Origin: Paracentrotus lividus
Taxonomy: Eukaryota; Echinodermata; Echinoidea; Camarodonta; Echinidae
Length of the DNA stretch: 64,000 nt
Direction: 5' to 3'
Assembly (NCBI GenBank): GCA_940671915.1
Contig: CALNVZ010003426.1
Coordinates: 18,012,897-18,076,896, forward strand
Position numbers and translations under genes: made by a program. The notes beneath the pieces were generated by a model. That model was given only the letters and a program-made list of their open reading frames with translations, did no database searches and had not been told where the DNA came from. Below are positions 26,401 to 34,109 of the stretch, one piece after another (the first letter of the stretch is position 1; each line of letters begins with the position of its first letter).

Positions 26401-29177
26401 AATGTCTCCCTGACAATCTTCTTTTATTTATCCTGGTCATGTGCTCTACCTTGTAGACAGCCCTATGTATTCCCATATCTTATCAGCTTATAACTACAAA
26501 ATCTTTAAAGTAAAATTATTGTTCTACAAAAGTAGTCATGAGATCGAAATGTGGAAGATGCTGTCTAAAAGTGCTTTGGAAAGGTTGATAACAGTTACCG
26601 GTAACCTAAGCATTATTGTGTGCTGTGATGTTTTGGAATTACCACAATTGATAAGAAATAACCTAATTTTGCTTAGAGTCTCATGCACTTACACAGAAAT
26701 GCATGTTAGGGACAATACAAAATGTTAGGTACCAGAACATTTCAGATGTTTGGGTATATTTTGTCTCGTATTATGACTATTAGGGCAATTGAAGAGCAAT
26801 CCTTTACAGTGGACCTTTTTACTATGATATTCTTCCTAAATAGCATAAAAATGACAGGAAAACAATAATTTTCTTCATCTTTCCCAATACATTAGATTCC
26901 TTTAATATTCCCACATCTTTAAGTACCACATTAATGTTTCAATTCTGTATTTTATTCTAACAGAGGTTGTATCTCGCCTGTCTGCTACGTGTTGCCAGCA
27001 TCTGGTTGAAGGGGGCGCTGTTCCAGTTCTCTATGTGCTCATCCGTGGATGTAACCGCAGTGTTCCTTGCATGGAGATGATTGAGATCATCATAAGTATC
27101 TTACTCAATATCACAAAGGTAATTATGAAGAAATATTTTACATATTTATTTTCTATTACAAGATGGGATTTGGAAACATAAATTGCCACTTTGTCTAGAC
27201 CCTCTTTGACTAATCCCCCATGATTTAATTTAATTTTTGTCTACAATCATGTTGTCTCATTATCTTCTGGTCTAATTGGCACTTTGTACTTCGCCTACTC
27301 ACAATTACGATTTGGGATTATTCCCATTTCTTTATTTCCAATTTTATCTAATGCCTTTGTCGTCTAATGTCCACTTGGTCTAACACCAATTGGTCAATTC
27401 CTGTAACAAACTGGTAATAGACCAAATATCTATTTGGGAATTAGACAATTTGGCTATTAGATGAACTGGAAAACTAGACAAAGTGATAATTAATACAATA
27501 AGACAATTGTATGTGTTTTTTTTTTTGGCATGTTCTGTTTTAACAAAATGACTGAAATATGCAAATTTCCAACCCTTACAGAAATCTGCAATGGTATTTC
27601 ATTGGTATACCATTGAAATACCATTTATACCATTGAGAAATTTCTTTAAGGGAAGGTTCCGACCTCGTCCTTATTTTGAGATTTTCCTGTACCAATCAAA
27701 AGTCTTCCCTTTTCCCTCTAAGTGTCATTGGAAGTTTGGGATTTGATTCTGTATTCATCATCACAATTGTATCTTTTCTCCTGAACCACACAGCATGATT
27801 CTACCCAGCATGCCGTGCTAGATGCAGAGGAATCTGTGACGACATTGCTTGATCTGCTTCAGATCTACCGGGAGAAGAACGCCCTCATCTTCTGTAAGAC
27901 GTGCGTCATTCTCGGCAGGCTGCTTCAGGATACCACTGAGGCTAAGGTGAGTCAACGTGACTTCAATCAATTGCAAATTTAAAACAACCATTCTGATTGG
28001 TTGACAGTGTGATTTTTATGCAATAAGTTTTGCAACAGGAATCCTGATTGGTTAATATGGATTTGCATTCAAAGTGGTTACCACTCAGGTTAAGGTGAGT
28101 CAACGTGACTTCAATCAATTGCAAATTTCAAATGACCATTCTGATTGGTTCACAGTGCTATTTTCATTCAATAAGTTTTGTCAAAGGAATCCTGATTGGT
28201 TAATATCGATTTGCGCTCAAAGTGGTTACTACTCAGGTTAAGGTGAGTCAACGTGACTTACGATCAATTGCAAATTTAAAACAACCATTCTGATTGGTTC
28301 ACCGTGCGATTTTTATGCAATAAGTTTTGCAACAGGAATCCTGATTGGTTAATATCGATTTGCACTCAAAGTGGTTACCACTCGGGTTAATTAAGGTTAG
28401 TCAATGTGAATCACGATCAATTGCAAATTTAAAATGACCATTCTGATTGGTTAACAGTGCAATTTAGTTATGCAATAAGTTTTGCAACAGGTATCCTGAT
28501 TGCGTATTATTGATTTGCAATTCGATTTGCACGGCAATAATTTCGAAATCAACACAATTTCTGGTTTGGGTGTACATGTAGATAACACAGCGCATATGAC
28601 TTCCAGTTGGACTTCTTGTATCAGATGGTACAAACCTGTACTAGAGCTGATGTTCCATGCAACATATGTAGTACATTTTAGGCAAAACATGAATCGAGAG
28701 GTAATTTGAGGCTACCACTGATATACTGTTTGGTTGTCAAAAGAAGTGTGCAGATTGAAAAGTAAGCTAAGGGGTGGGGGGGGGGGGTGTTTGCCCCAAG
28801 CATTTTTGTTTATGTAATTACTTCATGCAGGCAATCTTGAGATGGAATGCCTTTAACAACCCTATCGTTAATCTTACCCCCTTTTCCATCCTCAGGTCAT
28901 TCTATCATGCCCCAAGACCAAGGAGAAGATTGCATCGCTGCACAAGCTTACCTCTCGCAAGCACGCCATGGATGAACGTCGCATCAAGACCAAGACACTC
29001 AATGCTTCATCTTCCTTTCTCGGAACATCCTTCAATTCTAGTTCCATGTCTGCATCCTTTGCAGCAGGAACACCTCGCAAGCGCCGCAAGGTACTCACTG
29101 CATCTAGCATGGAGTGGAACATTGAAGACCCAATGAAGGCCATTAATTTCCTAAAGCGCATGGCTGATAGAGTATAA
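937..29177 (+). CDS. ASPM: ASPM, abnormal spindle microtubule-associated protein (complete, 22 coding exons)
   Basis: Spindle-pole, microtubule minus-end and calmodulin-binding protein that organises mitotic spindles (family knowledge). Coding exons: 937-1287, 2217-2393, 2717-4484, 6843-6995, 7356-7589, 8309-8376, 8879-9020, 9564-9694, 10108-10283, 10780-10916, 11334-11419, 13958-14176, 15075-15270, 15888-16162, 17867-18061, 18785-19024, 19392-24299, 24785-25126, 25911-26103, 26964-27118, 27794-27946, 28896-29177. All junctions are GT-AG, phases match at every junction, and the sum is 10,581 nt (3526 residues plus stop), near the human length of about 3477. Identity rests on colinear similarity: ASH-like start, [45 protein letters not shown], then dozens of IQ repeats. 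The start is the first ATG of the exon, in TAACCATGG context. No frameshift is seen. Confidence 0.96.
1933..2120. mobile_element. Palindromic foldback in ASPM intron 1
   Basis: A 19-bp perfect inverted repeat (1933-1951 and 2102-2120, containing AGTGCATGCTCTA) is followed inward by further complementary words (AACTCCAAATACTAAATTATCC against GGATAATTTAGTATTTG). The whole segment can form a long hairpin. Confidence 0.7.
4485..6842. other. ASPM: ASPM intron 3, repeat-derived
   Basis: AT-rich 2.4-kb intron with no supported exon. A more GC-rich patch at about 6180-6310 has an open frame of 94 codons (6191-6475), but it shows no recognisable protein and looks like repeat sequence. A short block at 6650-6720 resembles part of the element at 515-774. 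Confidence 0.6.
6843..16162 (+). CDS. ASPM: ASPM exons 4-14: conserved helical lead-in and calponin-homology region
   Basis: Residues about 766-1371. Exon 4 carries [19 protein letters not shown]. Exon 5 carries [17 protein letters not shown]. Exons 8-10 carry [45 protein letters not shown] and [25 protein letters not shown]. Exons 12-14 carry [37 protein letters not shown] and [25 protein letters not shown]. These match the two calponin-homology modules of ASPM, which in the family act in microtubule or actin-like binding. The first IQ-like helix, [15 protein letters not shown], follows in exon 14. Confidence 0.95.
9440..9495 (+). repeat. Decayed duplicate of the 5' edge of ASPM exon 8
   Basis: Reads CAG then a sequence translating roughly [14 protein letters not shown]. 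True exon 8 at 9564 reads [14 protein letters not shown]. The copy lies about 115 bp upstream of the real acceptor, includes an acceptor-like CCCCAG, and diverges before the exon's 3' part. Confidence 0.7.
11451..11778. mobile_element. Harbinger-like MITE with TAA target duplication
   Basis: 328 bp with terminal inverted repeats GGGTGGCATCTCACTTC and GAAGTGAGATACCACCC. TAA flanks both sides (11448-11450 and 11779-11781). Internal sequence is filled with GGAGACGTCTCCGCGAC-type palindromes. No transposase. The 3-bp TWA duplication and GG-starting ends fit the PIF/Harbinger group (family knowledge). Confidence 0.8.
11888..12024. mobile_element. Short G-run-ended foldback element
   Basis: Inverted arms GATTCACTAACAGCTAAAATC and GATTAATTTTAAATGTTAGTGAATC, framed by a run of G on the left and a run of C on the right. 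About 135 bp, non-coding. Confidence 0.7.
12214..12520. mobile_element. Foldback element ending GGCCCGAATTC / ATATGGGCC
   Basis: Long inverted arms: CCTAACTTTAAGCC and GGCTTAAAGTTAGG, CTCTGGTTTAA and TTTAAACCACAGAG, and a second inner pair, GGGAATCAATCC and GGGATTGATTCCC. No coding content. Confidence 0.75.
12786..13346. repeat. Two tandem copies of a GGGGCGGATCCAGC repeat
   Basis: Copies beginning at about 12787 and 13033 both read AGGGGCG(G/T)ATCCAGC, a G-run, TATGCGAGGGAGC, CGACCGAGT, a GC-rich GCGAG stretch and CCCGTAGGGAA. A downstream inverted match (AATCCGCTTCTGCCACTG) ends near 13346. It is probably a nested non-autonomous transposon; the class is uncertain. Confidence 0.6.
13489..13903. 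mobile_element. Second Harbinger-like MITE with TAA duplication
   Basis: 415 bp. Ends AGGCCACCGCACACCTTACGA and TCGTAAGATGTGTGGTGGCCT are inverted repeats, and TAA lies at 13486-13488 and 13904-13906. Just upstream of ASPM exon 12 (13958). No open frame. Confidence 0.8.
14270..14535. repeat. (TC)n microsatellite in ASPM intron 12
   Basis: Dinucleotide CT/TC tract with TCTG variants. It produces long artificial Ser/Leu or Arg/Glu frames on both strands. Confidence 0.95.
16190..16690. repeat. Nested copies of an ATTGGTT foldback family
   Basis: Repeated words CAATTGCAAATT, AACAACCATTCTGATTGGTT and TTACAGGGCC appear in both orientations. Related copies lie at 27950-28500 and 34395-34545. It is a dispersed short non-coding element family. 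Confidence 0.65.
17225..17545. repeat. Inverted copy of a ~380-bp dispersed repeat
   Basis: Reverse complement of blocks seen at 26505-26900 and 53215-53600, for example ACATTTTGTGTTGTCCC here against GGGACAATACAAAATGT there. Three copies are therefore in the window. No protein. Confidence 0.7.
17565..17830 (+). repeat. Two tandem partial copies of ASPM exon 15 with acceptors
   Basis: Two blocks each contain CACTTGTTTTAG, then GTTAGTGAGAACGCTGCAAG (acceptor at 17577-17578) or GTCCGTGAGAGAGCTGCAAG (acceptor at 17731-17732). Both continue to GATCCAATCAGC and TCCTTCTGAAGCG or its relative. True exon 15 starts at 17867. Each copy keeps the polypyrimidine tract, AG and about 80-90 nt of exon, then diverges into intron-like sequence without the exon's donor. 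Confidence 0.85.
17867..24299 (+). CDS. ASPM: ASPM exons 15-17: IQ-repeat arm with giant 4908-bp exon
   Basis: Residues about 1372-3152. Exons 15 (17867-18061) and 16 (18785-19024) begin the array and exon 17 (19392-24299) is a single uninterrupted 1636-codon exon. A very large IQ exon is also typical of vertebrate ASPM. IQ-like units such as [14 protein letters not shown] recur about every 23-25 residues. From length I estimate 60-70 in exon 17, not an exact count. In the family these bind calmodulin and form a long helix. Between 21600 and 22475 the units fall into a 73-residue three-IQ higher-order repeat, with four copies in a row. The array stays open throughout, so it is under coding constraint. 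Confidence 0.95.
24785..29177 (+). CDS. ASPM: ASPM exons 18-22: last IQ motifs and C-terminal armadillo-like domain
   Basis: Residues about 3153-3526. Exon 18 (24785-25126) carries further IQ motifs. Exon 19 (25911-26103) carries the last one plus a helical segment, [22 protein letters not shown]. Exons 20-21 give [11 protein letters not shown] and [17 protein letters not shown], which match the conserved C-terminal ASPM domain. Exon 22 (28896-29177) ends in [22 protein letters not shown], paralleling the vertebrate C-terminal tail, then TAA. In the family this domain helps spindle-pole binding of partners such as NuMA or katanin; the partner assignment here is inference. Confidence 0.93.
25255..25345. 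mobile_element. Partial copy of the GGGGGGCATTTCAT foldback
   Basis: Only the right half is present: GCCAATCAGATGCAAG, TAACAGTTCGTC, GATAAAACGTCCGACAAGTCC and a terminal GAAATGCCCCCC. Full copies are at 32275-32411 and 46813-46953. Confidence 0.7.
25421..25760. mobile_element. CAGGGTTCCCAG element, copy 1
   Basis: Begins ACAGGGTTCCCAGCCTATCAG and is full of TCAGGGAA words. An inverted copy lies at 32630-32935 (ends GGGCTGGGAACCCTG). Non-coding; the ends resemble hAT-type termini, tentatively. Confidence 0.6.
26505..26900. repeat. Dispersed repeat, direct copy of 53215-53600
   Basis: Shared order of blocks: GTAAAATTATTGTTCT, GAAATGTGGAAGA, CTGTCTAAA, GCATTATTGTGTG, CAGAAATGCAT, GGGCAATTGAAGAGCAAT, TTTTTACTA. 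ASPM intron 19. Confidence 0.75.
27940..28420 (+). repeat. 148-bp tandem repeat built from the 3' edge of ASPM exon 21
   Basis: The exon 21 end ACCACTGAGGCTAAG with donor GTGAGTCAACGTGAC recurs as ACCACTCAGGTTAAG-GTGAGTCAACGTGAC. Donor edges fall at 27946, 28094, 28242 and a decayed one near 28395 (spacings 148, 148, 153). Two of the intronic copies keep a functional-looking donor, and CAG six bases before it creates a possible AG-GTTAAG-GT microexon. Confidence 0.85.
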
Positions 29178-29440
29178 GATTAAGACTCAACCTGAAAGTA
29201 GTGGAGATGATTGTATTGTGAAACCGGATATTTTTGCGTGCGTGATACTAGTGAATTGCGCGAGGAGGCAAGATTTAATAAAATAATAAACAAGTTGCTT
29301 GGGACAAACCAAAATTAATGTAGTTTGGTATAAAGAGAGTGTACTGGACCAAGTATTGATGAGGGTCTTTTGGTCTGTAGTGTCCAAATTTTTCTAGAGA
29401 GAATGTGCCAGTTTTCATCTTGTCAATGTTTTATTATGTG

Positions 29441-29446
29441 AATAAA
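29441..29446 (+). promoter_or_regulatory. ASPM: Likely ASPM polyadenylation signal (AATAAA)
   Basis: Canonical AATAAA about 265 bp after the ASPM stop. Another AATAAA at 30172-30177 could serve a longer 3' UTR, but it sits in what looks like a repeat-derived tail ending in an A-rich run near 30190. Confidence 0.55.
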
Positions 29447-30650
29447 CGTGCCTTTAACCTTGAAACTTTATCATTTGGTAAGAAACATCTGAATGCAAGG
29501 ATCATGAAAACCATGAGAAATTTTGTTTGACTAATCTTTATTACTGGTAAACTGTCTGTATTTACTGCTGTATAGTGTATCTTCTAAGTATTGTTGCTTT
29601 TTGAATCCCCAAGTTATTATCAGAATGATTGTGTTTCATTGGTATAATTTTCTGTTGGAGAGAGAGATGGGCACTCAGCTGACATTATAGCTTGAGCTGT
29701 GGTGACAATGACAAAATGAATTCTAACATAATCAACCAAGTTACCACCAAATATAATTGAATATTATGTGCCTAATGATTCAGAAAGAAGATGAGTGCCA
29801 ATTGAGTAGCAATATTGGTAAGACTTTTTTTTGTCTATTACTGGACCTGAATAAATCATGACTGGGAATATAATCAATGAAGTCCATCTTGTGTTAGCTA
29901 TGTACATGACGATTTGGAGGAATAATACATATATCTATTTGTAACTAATTAGGAGTACTTCTTTTTTTTTTGGGGGGGGGGTGGGGGTTCCATTTATGAA
30001 TTGTTTCAACTGGATGGGAACCCTATCTATTAGTGTGTCAATTTTTGTTTATTTATGTCGAGTGTTGAGTAAAGTCAATGTAATTGGCAATATATTTGTG
30101 AAATTTCCTATTTATGTTATGCTTCTACATTGAGCTTAATTCGGCCTTCGGGTCACAATGTTCAATATGTGAATAAAACCTTTTCAAATTAAAAAAAAAA
30201 AAGAAGAAAAAGAGTCAAATCTGTACATGTAACTGACTGACCAACATCTTAAAACCTTCACTGGAAGTAATGTTGTCTTCCTATTATTCTTTTGCAAATA
30301 AATTTGTATATATGCTAAATGGAAAAATGTAGATCTATGATATACCGTACTGAACATGTTTTCATCTTTATACATTTATTGACTATGAAAATTAAACTTT
30401 ATACAAGTTTATATTTTTTTTGTCATGGGTAAGGTCTTAATGAATTTCTTGCAACCAAATATTCCAGTTCTGTCTCATTTGACTAGCTATGTGTATGTAC
30501 AGAAAGATCCTCTCATTGTACATAGTGGTATGCACCATGCTTGAAAATGATGTACATGTACACCGTACTTTGATTCAATTTTGTAAATAAAATGATTTGA
30601 ATCTGATACTTATTCCTTTCTATACTTTTTTTTTAAATACACATTTCAAC

Positions 30651-31370
30651 ATGTGTCTGTGTGCTTATATTGAGTGGAACGATATGCACATGTGGGAATG
30701 TGTGCTTATATCGAGTGGAACGATATGCACATGTGTGAATGTGTGCTTATGTTAAGGAGCTTTCGCAAAGCATTCACTGACTCACTCAGAAACGAAGAAC
30801 GGTCAAGATTGACTGTAGTTGAAGTCGTCCATGGTCCTCCTAATCTTCTGTTTCGCATATTCAATAACAAACGGTTCGTGTGGCGTAACAAAGGCTCCTG
30901 ATGGTATTATACCACAAGCGCGTAATTTCAAATGGAAATAAAGAAATCCTATCTTCACTGATATGACGTAACAATAAAGGGGGCGCGCGTTTTAAGCTTA
31001 CCACGTAACTTATGCACAAGCACGTACAGCGCGTCACTGATAAAAAAAAAAAAAAAAACGCTGATTGGATGATCTACTTACCGTTGCTAATATCAAGAAT
31101 GTGAAATTGGCTAAAAACCGTTCTTGAACTTGAAGCACGGACGAGCAATTACAAAATGAACATGCACAGATTCAATATTCATTGTCCTTCATCTTTGAGT
31201 ACGTCCGTGATTAATTTGCGAAAGCTCACTACTGAGTGAAACAATAAGCCAATGTGTGTCTGTGCTTATAATTCAGTGGAACGATATGCACATGTGAGTC
31301 TGTGTGCTTATGTTGAGTGGAACAATATGCATGTGTGTCTGTTTGCTTTATGCCGAGTGCATGGAACAAT
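30651..31370. repeat. 41-bp tandem array split by a foldback element
   Basis: The unit GTGCTTATATTGAGTGGAAC followed by GATATGCACATGTG repeats at 30661, 30702 and 30743 (41-bp period), then resumes near 31263. Between them, 30757-31227 has inverted ends GAGCTTTCGCAAA and TTTGCGAAAGCTC. This shows insertion of a 470-bp foldback into the array. Confidence 0.8.
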
Positions 31371-31710
31371 ATTTCATTACAACAAGGTAATTGTCTTGAT
31401 CCCAGGTACCTCATTATGATGGGTGTTGACTGTAATTTGATGATTTTTAATTTTGTACAAATACTGTCCATTTCCATCATAACAAGGTTGGAAAGCAAAC
31501 ATGGTTTTAGGTATGACGGTGAATTAATGTACATTTGAAGATATAAAAAATTGTCCTGACAAATTTATATTCGCTGGAATTACAAACAAATTTCTTGGGA
31601 AAACAACTCCTTTTACAAGTCTACAATAAAAATATAAAGCATAAAGAGATTTTTTTTTAAATACCCTATTCTTCTTGATTAAATGTATGCCCAGCCTGTG
31701 CCCCCCCCCC

Positions 31711-31817
31711 CTCTCTCTCTCTATTCCAAGTCTTTCACTTCTCTCTTGTTTTCTCTTACATGTATCTCTGTACCTTCCCTCCATCTTGCTCCTCTCATTC
31801 TTTCTTTCTCTCTCTCT

Positions 31818-31848
<31 letters not shown>

Positions 31849-31893
31849 ACTCTTTCTCTCTCTCTTTCTTTCTCTCTTTCTCTCTCTTTCTCA

Positions 31894-31929
<36 letters not shown>

Positions 31930-31966
31930 CTCTCTCTCTCTCTTTCTCTCTCACTGTCTCTCATCT
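31711..31966. repeat. (TC)n microsatellite
   Basis: CT/TTTC tract of about 255 bp. All open frames across it are low-complexity artefacts. Confidence 0.95.
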
Positions 31967-32274
31967 CCTTGATGAACCAAACAATGTAGAATAAACAGAG
32001 AAATGTAACATAAAATTTACATTTCTTTTATTAAAATTTCATATCATCTTGATCATCATCATTTACATTGAATCTAATGTCTCAGAATTTTTATTTGAAA
32101 CAGACTGTAGAGTGGATCATTCCATGACACAAATGTCGGATAGAACGTCCGTCAAGTCCTTTCATGAAATGCCCCAGGTATAATGAGTTTGTATATTACA
32201 AGCTGTTTCCCCAGTTAGAATGAAATCAATTCATTTTGCTGTTGTTTATTGACTAGTGAAATAACAAGATACCT

Positions 32275-32411
32275 GGGGGGCGTTTCATGAAAGGACATAG
32301 ACGTTTTATCCGACAAACTGTTATAAGCTACTGAAATGCTTGCATCTGATTGGCTGAGAGCAAATTTGTCAGATAAAATGTCTGACAAGTCCTTTGATGA
32401 AATGCCCCCCC
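32275..32411. mobile_element. GGGGGGC-ended foldback (MITE), full copy
   Basis: Inverted ends GGGGGGCGTTTCATGAAAGGAC and GTCCTTTGATGAAATGCCCCCC around a core with CTGATTGGCTGAGAGC. A fragment of the same family lies just upstream at 32138-32173. Confidence 0.8.
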
Positions 32412-32629
32412 TGATATACCAAGTAAAGTGTCCAGTTTCATGAACCTCGTTATGATAAAAACTCAGTACAAGGAAAAATATAATAAAATCATGTAATAAT
32501 ACAGTGAAAACTTGTTATAACAAGATCTGATGTGAAGAGGTTCCTGATATATACGTGGTTATTTTGCTGGTCCCAGCTCTTTGTATTCTTGAGGTTTTTT
32601 TTTTATCCTGATATTACAAGATTCCCACT

Positions 32630-32935
32630 TTACAGGGTTACCAGCATTTCAAGAAAACAAAATTCTCTGATTTTTCCCTGATGAAATTTAAAAATTCCCT
32701 GATAATTATTTAAACCCATTTCCAGTTTCGCGTGTTTTCTCTGTTGTCGCCGTAAACTATTTGCAGTATAAAACAAAAGTCTGACTGACGACCGAACTTT
32801 TGATTTTTGGGCCAATCAAAATTCCCTGACTTTTCCCTTATTTTGAAGCATTTTTATCAAATTCCTTGACTTTTCCCTGGCTGGAAAAAGTAAAATAATT
32901 TTCCCTGATTTCCCTGATGGGCTGGGAACCCTGCT
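32630..32935. mobile_element. CAGGGTTCCCAG element, inverted copy 2
   Basis: Reverse-orientation relative of 25421-25760: TTTGGGCCAATCAAAATTCC, AAATTCCTTGACTTTTCCC and a terminal GGGCTGGGAACCCTG match the complement of the first copy. Confidence 0.65.
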
Positions 32936-34109
32936 TTAAAGCTGGTGTATAGTGTTGGGAGAAGGAAAAATTTAATTTGGATTCACAGTTAGATAATATG
33001 AAAGCCTAAATCCTATAACCTGTAACAAAGAAGATTAATTACATGGAATCTCGTTTTAATGTCTTTACTTCACGATATTATAGTATAAAAAAGATAAGAC
33101 GGGGACCCGACTCAGCTTTGTGTGCACCGCGTTCACATGGAAAACCAATGGGGATTCTCTTTTGTGGGTGATACACACAGATCGCTACGGTCCATTCATG
33201 CGGGAAGTTCGGGGGACAGGACAGCCCAGCAAAGCTCTCAAAACCGTTACAAATTGTGTTTGGATTCAAACATTTCACTGAAATTCACCGGAAATCGTGA
33301 AAGGAATATCACAAAATCTCTCACACATGTCTTTTAGCGCAATGTGAACAACATGAGACTATATTTAATCGGTTTTATGCCGATTTTTTTTTTTGTTACC
33401 AAAACTATACACCAGGTTTAACAAAGTAACTTCTATGGTCCCAAGGACCTTATTACAATGAGGTTCCACTGTTGTGAGGCAATTCTCCTGGTCTCAAGTT
33501 CAAATGTGTCTCATTGTCTCTGTGCCTAGTACGACAATTTGGCTTGGTCAAGTTATGATACAAGTAGATCATATTTAGTATTCTCCGAAATTAAATTGCC
33601 TTATCACAATTTAGTTTTCATGAAATATAATACAGTCTATTCCTGTTGGAAAGAGCCCAGATACAACAATATTCCAGCAAATTTTCAGATCCAAATTTCA
33701 ATTATGTGCAAATGTGTCTCTGTGTATAAATGTTTTTATGTCTTTTTTTTTGGGGGGGGGGGGGCTTGGTCCTGAGGAACTTACTATACAGGAGTGAACT
33801 GTACACTGATTTGAAGTTTACTTCACTTCAAAAATAAGTCATAGAGCTCTGCCTATTAAACTTTGTAGATAAGGTATTGTAGTTGAGAAATGAACACTGA
33901 AATCGTGCTGGTCAGTCAGACAACATAATCAGTAACAATACTGATTTTTTGTATAGCCCCTATCATGCTTTATCATGTAAAATACTCGATCATGACAAAT
34001 ACACTTTGTTTTACGGAGGACATTGGTCGAGGTGAAGTAGACCAGCACGAAGGAGTAATTTAGTACTTGGAGTTCATATGTCAGGGCCTTAAGTGGCACT
34101 CGAGTTCCC

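Larger units (their letters stand above)
29178..34109. other. Spacer between the converging ASPM and NAT10 3' ends
   Basis: No convincing coding exon on either strand. It holds the ASPM 3' UTR, a 41-bp tandem array split by a foldback element (30651-31370), a (CT)n tract (31711-31966), copies of the GGGGGGCATTTCAT foldback family (32138-32411), and an inverted copy of the CAGGGTTCCCAG element (32630-32935). Fragments resembling TACAGTAGACTC-type dispersed repeats occur around 33400-33790. No clear polyadenylation signal for NAT10 was seen close to its stop. Confidence 0.7.

Noticed and set aside
31524..31994. Arg/Glu or Ser/Leu-rich open frames over 100 codons
   Set aside because: Products of the (CT)n tract. 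No splice context or conserved domain.
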